Below are positions 30,443 through 40,811 of a stretch of 64,000 nucleotides of DNA, piece after piece. The DNA is from an uncultured Maribacter sp. GTDB lineage: Bacteria; Bacteroidota; Bacteroidia; Flavobacteriales; Flavobacteriaceae. The notes under the pieces are model-generated. The model was not told the DNA's origin. It made no database searches and saw nothing but the letters and a program-made list of their open reading frames with translations. The position numbers and the translations under genes are program-made. The stretch is taken from positions 124,001 to 188,000 of the forward strand of contig NZ_CANMBB010000001.1 in the NCBI RefSeq assembly GCF_947495965.1, in the 5' to 3' direction. The stretch's first letter is position 1; every line of letters starts with the position of its first letter.

Positions 30443-31780
30443 CTAGTTTAACGCAATAGGAATACCAAAATAGAATTCTAATATTTTTAATCTAAAAATA
30501 TAATCATATTTTGTACGTACTACATCTGCCTCTGCATTATCTACTCTAGATTGTGCCTGGCTAAAATCAAAAGCATTCATTAGTCCTACATCAAAACGTT
30601 CTTTAGAATAATTATAAGCCAACCTTCTTGCTTCTAATGTTTTTTCAGCTGCTTCATATGCTTTATAAAAGGTTTTTACATCTACATAAGCCTGTTGTAT
30701 ATTGGATTCTAAATCTAACTTATCTTGCTCATATTGTAGTTTACTTTTTTCTAGCTGAATCTTTGCTCTTTTAATATTATTCTTAGTACTAAATCCATTA
30801 AAAATGGGAACATTTAGCTGAGCACCATAAGAAACCCCATCAAAAATCCATAATTGATCTGTAAAATTTGGAGAAATTCCTCCTGGTAAAGTAGTTGCGT
30901 CAGAATATCTAGAACCGTAATTAGCAAATCCCGAAAGTGTAGGGTAAATAGCTCCTTTTGCTATTTTTAAATCTTTTTCGGCAAGAGAAACATTAGATTC
31001 AGAAAACCTAATATCATTCCTGTAGCTTAAAGCTTTATTAAAAATATCTTTTGCAGAATTATCTAATATATTGGAAGGCGGAATAGCAAAAGTTTCTTCT
31101 ACTACATCAAAATTTTCATAATCTGTAATTTGCAATAACTGGGCTAAATTTATTCTAGAGATTAATACTCTACTTTCACCGTTTACAATTTGTTGTTCTT
31201 GGTTAACTGCAGTTGCTTCAATTTCTAATAAATCTCCTCTAGGTACAACTCCAGAATCTACTAGCTCTTTAATTCTTTTTAAATCTTGCTCTGTAACGGC
31301 GTATTGCGCTCTAGAAACTTTTAAATTTTCTTTGTTAGATAATACTTGTAAATAAGCATTAGCAACATTTAGTCTAATATCATCCTTTAAATCATCTAAT
31401 CTATATTGCCCTGCAATGGCGTTTAATTTTGCTCTATGTAGTCTATTTATATTTCGTAAACCATTAAACAAAGTAATATTAGAACTTAAGCTTCCATTCA
31501 CATTAAAAGCAGTAGTATTAGTTGGTGCATTATTTGTAGGGTTAATAGAAAACCCTGTATTGCTAGATGCAGAACTTAATGCATTTAAGTTTGGTAATAA
31601 ATTTCCAAAAGCATCAGATTCTTCAATTTTAGTATTCTCTAGATCTAAGGCAAACTGTTCTATAGATAAGTTGTTTTCTACTGCATAAGTAACACACTCT
31701 TCTAAAGTCCATTTCTTTTCTTGCGCAGAAGCTATACCCAGCACTAAAACTAAAAATAGTGTTGTTATTTTAAATTTCAT
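30443..31780 (-). CDS. TolC family outer membrane efflux protein
   Basis: 445 aa; signal peptide, WTLEECVTYAVENNLSIEQ, coiled-coil OEP repeats. Confidence 0.93.
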   Translation of the reverse strand: MKFKITTLFLVLVLGIASAQEKKWTLEECVTYAVENNLSIEQFALDLENTKIEESDAFGNLLPNLNALSSASSNTGFSINPTNNAPTNTTAFNVNGSLSSNITLFNGLRNINRLHRAKLNAIAGQYRLDDLKDDIRLNVANAYLQVLSNKENLKVSRAQYAVTEQDLKRIKELVDSGVVPRGDLLEIEATAVNQEQQIVNGESRVLISRINLAQLLQITDYENFDVVEETFAIPPSNILDNSAKDIFNKALSYRNDIRFSESNVSLAEKDLKIAKGAIYPTLSGFANYGSRYSDATTLPGGISPNFTDQLWIFDGVSYGAQLNVPIFNGFSTKNNIKRAKIQLEKSKLQYEQDKLDLESNIQQAYVDVKTFYKAYEAAEKTLEARRLAYNYSKERFDVGLMNAFDFSQAQSRVDNAEADVVRTKYDYIFRLKILEFYFGIPIALN

Positions 31781-31812
31781 TTTTGATTATTTTTGATTAT
31801 TGATTGATGTTT

Positions 31813-32970
31813 TTACTCTTCACTTTCTTCGGAATCTTCCTCTTTTTTATCTTTATCACCAATTTTAATAGGCTCTGTTTTATTCCACTGTTTTACCTCA
31901 TCTTCTTCAGTAATGCCTGAAATAATTTCTACATTAACTCCATCAGATATTCCAATTTCAATATTTTTTCTTTCAAACTTTTGGTCTTCTACATTACCAT
32001 TAGCCACTTCTACATAAGGTTCATCTGTCTTTTTATCAAACTGTAGTAATGCTTCTGGAATTACAAGAACATCCTCTTTTTTCTCTAATACAATAGATGC
32101 ATTTGCACTATACCCAGCTCGAATAAAAAGGTCCTCTTTAATTTCTACATCTCCTTCAATTCTAAATTGAACAGCTCCTGTTTCTTCTATACCTTTAGGT
32201 GCTATGAATTTTAATTTTGCATCTAACTCTACATCTTCAACTGCTCCTAAGCTAATTTTTAAAGGTGTTCCTACTTTTAATTTCCCTACTTCACCTTCAT
32301 CTACCTTTCCTTCAAAAATCATTTTACTTAAATCTGCAATAGAAGCAATAGTAGTACCATCATTAAAATTATTACTTTGAATAACTTGATCCCCTTCTTC
32401 TACAGGAATTTCTAAAATTGTACCAGCCACTGTAGCTCTAATATTTGTATTTGCACTAGAAGAACCCCCAGAAGAACCCACTCTAATAATTTGATAATCT
32501 GCCCTAGAATTTTTTAGTTCCTGTTGTGCTTGGTTGTATTGTAATTGAATTGCATTAAAGTCTTGGCTAGAAATTACGCCTTTATCAAAAAGGTTTTTAT
32601 TCCTATCAAATTCTATCTTAACATTATTTAATGCCAACTCTGCATTACGAACCCTACCTCGGGACTGATTTAAAGATTGCTCATTAGGAACCACTTTAAT
32701 AAGAGCAATTAAATCTCCAGCCTTAACTTTTGCCCCTTCTTCTAAATATATTTTTTGAATAATACCAGAAATTTGAGGTTTTATCTCTACTTCTTCTTCT
32801 GGAACAACTTTTCCCGTTGCTACCGTTTTTTTCTCTATACTAGAAATAAATGGTTTACTAGTTTCATACGTAATTGCAGATTTGCTATTAGATTTTATAA
32901 AAAATACAGCAGCCCATAACGCACCTAATACCAAAAGACTTATTAGAATATACTTTACAGTTTTGTTCAT
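31813..32970 (-). CDS. Efflux periplasmic adaptor (MacA/HlyD-like)
   Basis: 385 aa; VVPEEEVEIKPQISGIIQKIYLEEGAKVKAGDLIALIKVVPNEQSLNQ, TVAGTILEIPVEEGDQV. Confidence 0.92.
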   Translation of the reverse strand: MNKTVKYILISLLVLGALWAAVFFIKSNSKSAITYETSKPFISSIEKKTVATGKVVPEEEVEIKPQISGIIQKIYLEEGAKVKAGDLIALIKVVPNEQSLNQSRGRVRNAELALNNVKIEFDRNKNLFDKGVISSQDFNAIQLQYNQAQQELKNSRADYQIIRVGSSGGSSSANTNIRATVAGTILEIPVEEGDQVIQSNNFNDGTTIASIADLSKMIFEGKVDEGEVGKLKVGTPLKISLGAVEDVELDAKLKFIAPKGIEETGAVQFRIEGDVEIKEDLFIRAGYSANASIVLEKKEDVLVIPEALLQFDKKTDEPYVEVANGNVEDQKFERKNIEIGISDGVNVEIISGITEEDEVKQWNKTEPIKIGDKDKKEEDSEESEE

Positions 32971-33002
32971 TTTAATTTGTGTTTATTTTATGATTGGTTT
33001 TA

Positions 33003-34265
33003 TTATTCTTCTCTTAATGCATCTATTGGCTTAATACTTACTGCTCTTTGCGCTGGAATTAAACCTATTAATGTTCCTAAAATTACCATGATTGCCAAAG
33101 CTCCTAAAACATAAGGTATGGGTACTGTTGGGTTGGCATATGGAAAGTCTGCATCTTTAGTAAAGGCATTTAAACCACTAAGTAAGCCCGCACCTAATAT
33201 AATACCCACTACTCCTGCTATAAGGGTTAAAAAAACAGACTCTAATATAATTTGATTTCTTACTTCTGAAGGGGTTGCCCCTAATGCTCTACGCACTCCT
33301 AATTCTTTGGTACGTTCTTTTACCGAAATTAAAAGTATATTCCCTATACCTATTACTCCTGCCAATATGGTAGCTATACCTACTACTAAGGACATAAATG
33401 TTAATCCGTCTGCAAAACCCATAATTTCACCAAAGCGTTCGCCTAAATTAAAAGAACCAAATGCTCTTTCATCTTTAGGGTTTACTCTATGGGTACTTTT
33501 TAATATTGCTTTTATATCTTTTTCTACCTGTACAACATCTGCATCATCATAAGCAGCTATACATAAATACCCTACATTATCTCCAGAATTATACAATTTA
33601 CGATACGTAGAAAATGGAATAAACATAGCACTATCCGAGTCGAAACTTACCCCTTGCGCTAGTTTATGTACTCCTATTACCTGAAAATATACATTCCCTA
33701 CACGAACATAAGAGCCTACAGGGTCTTCTCCTTTTTTATAGAGCTCTTGTTGCACACGTTCCCCTATAACAATAACCTTTCTGGCTTGGTCCATATCTTC
33801 TTGGTTTATGAACCTACCTCCATCAAATATTTTTTTTGTAGATATTTTTGTATAAATAGGATAATCCCCATTTAATGTATAAGAACCAGATTTTTGGCCT
33901 CTAACAGTATATACTGGTTTAGAACCAAATTGCCCTTGCGTAATTCTTGGCGCTATATATTGTATTTCAGGAATTCTATTTTCTAAAGTTTCAACATCTC
34001 CCAATTTAAGCTGCATAGGCCTTCCCGTTTTAAAACCATCATACGGCATGCTTGTATTTTGTGCCCAAACAAACATACTATTCATAGCTACGGTTTTAAA
34101 AGCTTTATCAAAACCATTATCTAAACCTTTAGCAGCACCAGAAAGTGCTACATATATAAAAATACCCCAAAGAACACCTATTACTGTAATTATTGTTCTG
34201 GTTTTATTCTTACTTATAGAACCAAAAATCTCTTGCCATGTATTGCTGTCAAATAAAAACTTCAT
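33003..34265 (-). CDS. MacB-type ABC transporter permease
   Basis: 420 aa; IGIGNILLISVKERTKELGVRRALGATPSEVRNQIILESVFL; no nucleotide-binding domain. Confidence 0.93.
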   Translation of the reverse strand: MKFLFDSNTWQEIFGSISKNKTRTIITVIGVLWGIFIYVALSGAAKGLDNGFDKAFKTVAMNSMFVWAQNTSMPYDGFKTGRPMQLKLGDVETLENRIPEIQYIAPRITQGQFGSKPVYTVRGQKSGSYTLNGDYPIYTKISTKKIFDGGRFINQEDMDQARKVIVIGERVQQELYKKGEDPVGSYVRVGNVYFQVIGVHKLAQGVSFDSDSAMFIPFSTYRKLYNSGDNVGYLCIAAYDDADVVQVEKDIKAILKSTHRVNPKDERAFGSFNLGERFGEIMGFADGLTFMSLVVGIATILAGVIGIGNILLISVKERTKELGVRRALGATPSEVRNQIILESVFLTLIAGVVGIILGAGLLSGLNAFTKDADFPYANPTVPIPYVLGALAIMVILGTLIGLIPAQRAVSIKPIDALREE

Positions 34266-34266
34266 A

Positions 34267-35496
34267 TTATTCGTCTCTTAATGCTACAATAGGTTTAATT
34301 CTTGCTGCTCTTTTTGCTGGTATATACCCTGCAATTGCGCCGAAAATAATTAACAAAACTGTTGCTCCAATTGCAATTGGCATATCAATGTAAGGGTCTG
34401 TTATAAAACGGTCTTTTAATTTATCTCCCATAGAATTTAGAATGGCTATTCCTATAATCATTCCTATAAAACCAAAAACTGTAGTAATAAAAACAGATTC
34501 TAATAAAATAGTTCCTATTACTGCTTTTGGGGTGGCTCCTAAAGCTTTTCTAATACCTAGTTCTTTAGTACGTTCTTTTACTACAAAAACCATAATATTA
34601 CTAATACCTATAATACCTGCTATGATAGTACCTATTGCTACAAAACCAACAATCATTTGTAAAACAAAAGCCATTTGTTGGGTGTTTTTAAGTCCCTCTG
34701 CAACGTTTCTAACATAAAGACCGTTCTGATCATTAGGGTTAATAAACTTTTTATTCTTTATAAATTCTGTTATACCTTTATCTAATGCCAATGCTCCTGC
34801 ATACCCTAGTTCTGGCCTAAAAGCTACAATAATTTGGTCTACCTTATCTGTATTTTTTTCTATTAACTGCCTTGTAGTATATGGTATATAAATACGCCTT
34901 TCTTCATCATCGCCCCCCTCATCTTGGTATACTCCAATAACTTTAAATGCGCTCCCCGAAATGTCTATATATTTTCCCATTGCATTTTTTGCACCAAATA
35001 GGTCTTTTTCTACCAGACGGCCAATAACCGCAGTTTTACTCTTTTCCTTTATATCTCTTGTATTAAGATACCTACCTTTCATAATAATAGTCTTCTCTGC
35101 AATTTGATGCGATGGTGCTACTGCTCTTGTAGAATAATTATTAGATTCATTTTTATATTTTACTAGACCATTTCTTGATATTCTTGGTGTAATATATTCT
35201 AGAAAAATTGGGAAATTGGTTTTAATATCTTCTAAATCCGAATTATCAAATTCTATTCGTCTTCCAGATTTATATCCTTTATATGGTTTTGATGTTTGCC
35301 CAGGAAAAAGGGTAATAATATTTTGCGCATCATCCTCAAAAAATTTAGAAAAAGTGTTTTTAAGACCATTACCAAAACCAAAAAGAACTACAAAAATTAA
35401 AATACCCAAAGCAACCGTAAACCCAGATAAGAATGTTCTAAGTTTATTTTTTTGAATAGTTTCAAAAATTTCTTTCCAGTTGTCTCTACTAAACAT
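34267..35496 (-). CDS. MacB-type ABC transporter permease
   Basis: 409 aa; IGISNIMVFVVKERTKELGIRKALGATPKAVIGTILLESVFI. Confidence 0.93.
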   Translation of the reverse strand: MFSRDNWKEIFETIQKNKLRTFLSGFTVALGILIFVVLFGFGNGLKNTFSKFFEDDAQNIITLFPGQTSKPYKGYKSGRRIEFDNSDLEDIKTNFPIFLEYITPRISRNGLVKYKNESNNYSTRAVAPSHQIAEKTIIMKGRYLNTRDIKEKSKTAVIGRLVEKDLFGAKNAMGKYIDISGSAFKVIGVYQDEGGDDEERRIYIPYTTRQLIEKNTDKVDQIIVAFRPELGYAGALALDKGITEFIKNKKFINPNDQNGLYVRNVAEGLKNTQQMAFVLQMIVGFVAIGTIIAGIIGISNIMVFVVKERTKELGIRKALGATPKAVIGTILLESVFITTVFGFIGMIIGIAILNSMGDKLKDRFITDPYIDMPIAIGATVLLIIFGAIAGYIPAKRAARIKPIVALRDE

Positions 35497-36190
35497 ATTG
35501 AGATGCTCTTACTTGCTCTACTTTTTTGTCTTCAATAATAACTCCGTCTTTTAAATGCACAATACGTTTACACATGTCTGCAATATCTGGCTCATGGGTT
35601 ACTAAAAGAATCGTATTCCCTTGGTCATTAATTTTCTGAATAAGGTCCATTACCTCATAAGATGTTTTACTATCTAATGCCCCTGTTGGCTCATCTGCCA
35701 AAAGTACTTTAGGTTCCGCTGCCATTGCTCTTGCAATTGCAACCCTTTGTTTTTGTCCCCCAGACAACTCATTAGGTAAATGTGTTGCCCATTCCTTAAG
35801 ACCTACTTGCTCTAAATATTTTAGCGCTTTTTCTTGACGTTCCTTACGACCTACTTTTTGATAGTATAATGGCAGTGCTACATTTTCCATAGCACTTTTG
35901 TAATTTATTAAATTGAAAGATTGAAAAACAAAACCCAAAAATTTATTTCTATACTGAGCTGCTTTGGTTTCATTTAAATTTTTAATTGGAACACCATCTA
36001 AATCATAAGAACCTTCATCTAACTCATCTAACATTCCTAAAATATTTAAAAGTGTAGATTTTCCAGAACCAGAAGACCCCATAATAGCTACTAATTCTCC
36101 TTCTTTTACCGAAAAATTAATCCCTTTTAACACGTGCAATGAATTGCTACCCATTTTATAAGATTTGTGAAGATCTTTTATTTCTATCAT
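35489..36190 (-). CDS. ABC transporter ATP-binding protein (MacB/LolD-like)
   Basis: 233 aa; Walker A GSSGSGKSTLLNILG, signature LSGGQKQRVAIARAM, Walker B VLLADEPTGALDSKTS; overlaps the next permease by 8 nt. Confidence 0.96.
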   Translation of the reverse strand: MIEIKDLHKSYKMGSNSLHVLKGINFSVKEGELVAIMGSSGSGKSTLLNILGMLDELDEGSYDLDGVPIKNLNETKAAQYRNKFLGFVFQSFNLINYKSAMENVALPLYYQKVGRKERQEKALKYLEQVGLKEWATHLPNELSGGQKQRVAIARAMAAEPKVLLADEPTGALDSKTSYEVMDLIQKINDQGNTILLVTHEPDIADMCKRIVHLKDGVIIEDKKVEQVRASQYV

Positions 36191-36293
36191 AATGGTTATC
36201 TTATTTTTTGATGGCTATTTTTTAAACACATAACAGTTAGACTTCTAAGTTCCTGAATTGTTACGTTTTTCTTTCAAAATTATTTGTTAAATA

Positions 36294-37406
36294 TTACTTA
36301 GACTCTTCATTGGACTCTATTTCATTCCAAACTTTTACTTTATCTCCTTCATTAACACCCTCTTTTACTTCTACATAAATACCGTCACTTACTCCTAACT
36401 CTACTTCTTTACGTTCAAATTCTTGTTCTCCAATTGCAATCTCTACAAAAGGTTTTTTTGTTTTACTATCATACTGTACTAGCCCTTCTTTTAAAGACAA
36501 AACGCTATCTGCTTTAGCTAATATTATAGATGCATTAGCACTTAACCCAGCTCTTATAAATGTGGTGTCTTTTTTACTTAACGTCCCCTTAATTTCAAAC
36601 TGTATTGCTCCATTTTCCTCTACCCCTTTAGGCGCTATATAATCTAAGACAGCATTAAAAGTTTTATTTTCAATAGCTCCAATTGTAATTTCTAAAGGCA
36701 AATCTTCTTTTATTTTTCCTACTTCAGACTCATCTACTTTCCCTTCAAAAATCATTTTTTCAACATCTGCAATAGAAGCAATTGTAGTTCCTTCATTAAA
36801 GTTATTACTTTCTATTACTTGGTTTCCTACCTCTACAGGAACATCTAACACCATTCCACTAACAGTTGCTCTAATTAATGTATTTGCAGCATTACCAAAA
36901 CCTCTTGTTGTACCTGTCTTTACAATATCGTATCTTTTATTAGCTGCACTATATGCTTGTTTAGCTTGGTCATAAGAAACCTGAGCTCTTTCTAAATCTA
37001 CTTTAGATATTACTCCTTTATCATACAAACTCTTTTGTCTTAAATGATTTCTTTGCTGATCATCCAAGCTTATTTTTGCTTCATCTATAGTATTTCTAGC
37101 GTCATTAAGTGCATTTAAATTGGGTACTACTTTTATTTTACATAACAAATCGCCAGATGTAACATAATCTCCCCCTTCTACATATACTTCTTCGATTACT
37201 CCAGAGATGTTTGGTTTAATTAAAACCTCCTCTAAAGGCAAAATACTACCTGTAGCCATGGTCTTTTTTATGATTGTTTTTTTAGAAGGAATTTCTGTTT
37301 GATATACCGTTGGGTCTTCTGCATTTTTCTGATACAAATAATACATAGAAGCCCCAAAAGTTATTAAAATGCATAGTAAAATGATGATTGTTACTGATTT
37401 TTTCAT
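36294..37406 (-). CDS. Efflux periplasmic adaptor (MacA/HlyD-like), second copy
   Basis: 370 aa; ILPLEEVLIKPNISGVIEEVYVEGGDYVTSGDLLCKIKVVPNLNALNDARN. Confidence 0.92.
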   Translation of the reverse strand: MKKSVTIIILLCILITFGASMYYLYQKNAEDPTVYQTEIPSKKTIIKKTMATGSILPLEEVLIKPNISGVIEEVYVEGGDYVTSGDLLCKIKVVPNLNALNDARNTIDEAKISLDDQQRNHLRQKSLYDKGVISKVDLERAQVSYDQAKQAYSAANKRYDIVKTGTTRGFGNAANTLIRATVSGMVLDVPVEVGNQVIESNNFNEGTTIASIADVEKMIFEGKVDESEVGKIKEDLPLEITIGAIENKTFNAVLDYIAPKGVEENGAIQFEIKGTLSKKDTTFIRAGLSANASIILAKADSVLSLKEGLVQYDSKTKKPFVEIAIGEQEFERKEVELGVSDGIYVEVKEGVNEGDKVKVWNEIESNEESK

Positions 37407-37440
37407 TTTTAAAATTTTAATATTTATTTTGATTGCAATT

Positions 37441-38700
37441 TTATTCTGCTCTTAAAGCATCTATAGGTTTTGTTTTTATAGCACTCTGCGCTGGTATAAA
37501 ACCAGCTAAAAGTCCTGACACAATTAATATCATTAAAGCAGCTACTACCACTCCTAGACTTACACTTGGATTTACAAACATATCTACAGGCCCATTCATA
37601 TCTAACATTTTATTTATCCCATAAATAAATAATGCTCCAAAGGTAATCCCTGCCATACCAGATATTATGGTTAAAAAAATAGATTCCATTAAGATTTGTA
37701 ATTTTATAGACCATGGGTCTTCTCCCAATGCTCTTCTAATACCAATTTCTTTGGTTCGTTCTTTTACCACAATGAGCATAATATTACTAACACCAATAAT
37801 CCCAGACAACAAAACTAACACCCCAACGAAATATGCTATAAAACGCATAGCTCCAAAAAGACTTTCTACTCTATTGTATTGTTCATATAAATCAAAATTA
37901 CCAACCGCTCTTTTATCTTCTGGGTGCACTTTTCTATTTTCTTTAACCAATGTCACAATACGTTCCTTTAGGTTAGAAATTGAGCTCCCATCATTTGCAG
38001 TTATAGCCATCCAACCAACATTATCTCCTCTATTAAATGCTTGCGAAAAAGCAGTAAATGGAACATATATTTCTTTTTGAGCTTCTTCTCCATCTCCATC
38101 GTTACTTTTTTTCTTATAGGTGCCAACTACTAAAAAACTAATTCCTTGTATTTTTATATAAGTACCTAAAACTTTTTCTCCTTTCTTGTATAAACCAGTC
38201 TTTACACCCTCACCAATAATGGCAATTTTCTTCTTCTCATTAATATCAGAGTAATTAATAAAACGACCTGAAGTTATAGCCATTGGTTCCTGTTTAATGA
38301 TTTCTGGATAATCTCCATAAACATTATATGCTCCTACATTAATTCCTCTAACAACATTATTACCTCCACCAAAACCACCTAACCTATTTCTTGGGGAAAC
38401 AAATCTAAGATTAGGAATATTATCTTTTATAGATTGCACATCGTCTACCTTAAAATTAAAACGCCTCCCTTTTGGTAAGCCTTTGTATGGTTTAGTGGTG
38501 TTTCTTGTCCACATAAACATTGTATTGGTTGCAATATCCCCAAAATCGGACTTAATTCCATTTTCTAACCCCTTACCCGCAGCCAATAGGATTATAAGTA
38601 TAAGAATACCCCAAAACACTCCAAAAGCAGTTAAAACCGTTCTAAACCAATTACTGGTTAGCACCTCTAAAATTTCTTTCCAACGATCTTTATTAAACAT
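37441..38700 (-). CDS. MacB-type ABC transporter permease
   Basis: 419 aa; IGVSNIMLIVVKERTKEIGIRRALGEDPWSIKLQILMESIFL. Confidence 0.93.
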   Translation of the reverse strand: MFNKDRWKEILEVLTSNWFRTVLTAFGVFWGILILIILLAAGKGLENGIKSDFGDIATNTMFMWTRNTTKPYKGLPKGRRFNFKVDDVQSIKDNIPNLRFVSPRNRLGGFGGGNNVVRGINVGAYNVYGDYPEIIKQEPMAITSGRFINYSDINEKKKIAIIGEGVKTGLYKKGEKVLGTYIKIQGISFLVVGTYKKKSNDGDGEEAQKEIYVPFTAFSQAFNRGDNVGWMAITANDGSSISNLKERIVTLVKENRKVHPEDKRAVGNFDLYEQYNRVESLFGAMRFIAYFVGVLVLLSGIIGVSNIMLIVVKERTKEIGIRRALGEDPWSIKLQILMESIFLTIISGMAGITFGALFIYGINKMLDMNGPVDMFVNPSVSLGVVVAALMILIVSGLLAGFIPAQSAIKTKPIDALRAE

Positions 38701-38703
38701 ATT

Positions 38704-39948
38704 TTATTCGTCTCTTAAGGCATCAATTGTATGAATACTTGCTGCTCTCCATGCGGGGAAAAAGCCAGCAACTGCTCCTGCAAAAATTAATACAAATACT
38801 GTTGTTATGGCTACATTAAAATTTACAGATGGATTTAAAATATAATCTACCTCTATATGTGGCCCTACAATTTCTAGTAACCCCATACTAAATATTAATC
38901 CGGCAAATCCGGAGAGGGCGGTGACAAAAATAGCTTCATGCAAAATCATACCAACGATAGACCAAGGTTTTGCCCCCAAAGCTTTACGTATTCCTATTTC
39001 ACGGGTACGCTCTTTTACAACAATGAGCATAATATTACTAACCCCCACTACTCCTGCAATTATAGTACACACACCAACAAACCAAAAGAAAATTTTTATA
39101 CTATTTGTTAGGTTAAAAAATCTTTTTGCTTCTTCCATAGCACTCCACACTTCTATTGCGCTATCATCTTTGGGAGATATCGTATGAGCACTTTGTAAAT
39201 ACCCTTTTAAATCTTTTTTAAATTGTATTGCTTGAGCAACAGTTTCTTCAAAAGTTTCTGCCGGAGTTAAAGTGTAAGATAAATTATTAACCCTATCTCC
39301 TCCATTAAAAGCTTTCTGAGCTGTAGTTATTGGAATATAAATTCTTTCTTCTTCTCTATCTTCCTTTTCTTTAAACTGACCAATAATCTTAAAAGGAATT
39401 CCTGAAATTTCTATAAACTCTCCTATTGGAGTTTCTAAATCTCCAAAAACATCTTTTCTTATTTTTTCTCCAATTACGGCAACTTTACCTGTACTAATTT
39501 CATCCTGATAATTTATAAAACGCCCTGCTGTAATTTTAGCATTTTCTATTTGTTGAAACTGACTAGAAACCCCTTGAATACCATAAGCTAAGGCTTCTTT
39601 TCCGTAATTTACCGAAACATTTCTAACAAAAATTCTAGGAGATTGGTATTCTATATTTTCCTCTAACAGGTGGGTTGAAAATTCGTAGTTCTCATTAGTA
39701 AGAGTAATTCTTCTTCCTGGATTAAGACCTTTATATTCTATTGTAGTTACACCAGGCCACACCCAAACACTAGTAGCTGCGTCTTGTTCAAATTCTGCGG
39801 CAATTCCATTTTGCATACCTTGTCCAAATCCCAATAAAATAACCAGAATAAATATCCCAGAAGCTACAGAAAGACCAGTTAAGAATGTCCGTAGTTTATT
39901 TTTTTGAATGGTATCAAAAATCTCTTGCCATCTTTCGATGTCAAACAT
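38704..39948 (-). CDS. MacB-type ABC transporter permease
   Basis: 414 aa; VGVSNIMLIVVKERTREIGIRKALGAKPWSIVGMILHEAIFV. Confidence 0.93.
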   Translation of the reverse strand: MFDIERWQEIFDTIQKNKLRTFLTGLSVASGIFILVILLGFGQGMQNGIAAEFEQDAATSVWVWPGVTTIEYKGLNPGRRITLTNENYEFSTHLLEENIEYQSPRIFVRNVSVNYGKEALAYGIQGVSSQFQQIENAKITAGRFINYQDEISTGKVAVIGEKIRKDVFGDLETPIGEFIEISGIPFKIIGQFKEKEDREEERIYIPITTAQKAFNGGDRVNNLSYTLTPAETFEETVAQAIQFKKDLKGYLQSAHTISPKDDSAIEVWSAMEEAKRFFNLTNSIKIFFWFVGVCTIIAGVVGVSNIMLIVVKERTREIGIRKALGAKPWSIVGMILHEAIFVTALSGFAGLIFSMGLLEIVGPHIEVDYILNPSVNFNVAITTVFVLIFAGAVAGFFPAWRAASIHTIDALRDE

Positions 39949-40056
39949 AGGTTGATTTTGATTGATTGATGATTACAATACAAACGTACTGCACCCATAA
40001 GACTCCGAAAAGATAAAATTGTTACAGTAAAAAAGTGTTAAAAAAAACACAAAACG

Positions 40057-40284
40057 CTATTTCATTCTTTTGTAGATAAAATAAAACACGCCACCTACCA
40101 ATATATACGGTATAGCCATAAGATAAACAATGCCATTATTTACACCTTCTGCAGTAGTAGTATTCTCTCCGCTCTCCAATACGGCTCTACACATAGCACA
40201 TTGCGCTTGCAAAAAGTCTGGAGCAATAATAAAAAATAGAAAAAGAATTACACTTATTTTTTTCATACTAACATTTTTATACAT
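40057..40284 (-). CDS. Small membrane protein with signal peptide, CxxC motif and one TM helix
   Basis: 75 aa: signal peptide then QCAMCRAVLESGENTT and a C-terminal TM helix; overlaps the DUF420 gene by 8 nt. Confidence 0.75.
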   Translation of the reverse strand: MYKNVSMKKISVILFLFFIIAPDFLQAQCAMCRAVLESGENTTTAEGVNNGIVYLMAIPYILVGGVFYFIYKRMK

Positions 40285-40810
40285 GCGTATAATATGGTGA
40301 AATCATAAAGTAAACTACCACTCCTGTAATTGCGACATATAACCAAATAGGGAAAGTAATTTTAGCTAATTTTCTGTGTTCCTCATACTTATTTAAATAT
40401 GCTTTAGCATACGTACGCAATACAAGTGGTATTATTACTATAGAAAGTACAATATGAGAAATTAATATAAAGAAGTAAACATATTTTACAACACCTTCTC
40501 CACCATAAGAAGTAGAATCTGACGTCATGTGATACCCAATATACATCACTAAAAACAAAAGAGATAAACCAATACAGGTAGTCATTAATTTTTGATGCAA
40601 TTTTTTATTACCATTCTTTATTGCCCAAACAGCAATTACTAAAAGAATTGCAGTAAGGCCATTTATTCCGGCATAAATTGGAGGTAAAAAAGACAATGGT
40701 TTAACATTAGGAATTTTAACTCCAAAAAGTATTGCAACAACAATTGGCACTATAATAGATACAATGGTTATAAGCCTATTAAATTGTTTTTCTTTATTTG
40801 TATTAGACAT
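40277..40810 (-). CDS. DUF420 domain-containing membrane protein
   Basis: 177 aa multi-TM; LPPIYAGINGLTAILLVIAVWAIKNGNKKLHQKLMTT, HIVLSIVIIPLVLRTY, linked to SCO and cox genes. Confidence 0.87.
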   Translation of the reverse strand: MSNTNKEKQFNRLITIVSIIVPIVVAILFGVKIPNVKPLSFLPPIYAGINGLTAILLVIAVWAIKNGNKKLHQKLMTTCIGLSLLFLVMYIGYHMTSDSTSYGGEGVVKYVYFFILISHIVLSIVIIPLVLRTYAKAYLNKYEEHRKLAKITFPIWLYVAITGVVVYFMISPYYTHV

Positions 40811-40811
40811 T

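Noticed and set aside
31781-31812. TTGATTATT-type direct repeats between TolC and adaptor genes, echoed near 39952-39975
   Set aside because: Short AT-rich simple repeats in spacers; not distinguishable from background
37667-38080. 137 aa and similar plus-strand ORFs (33307-33552, 34442-34717, 38921-39187) opposite the permeases
   Set aside because: All four are antisense to the same conserved permease motif (KERTKELG..), which explains their mutual similarity (e.g. LVRSFTT/SRVRSFTT); not a repeated gene family
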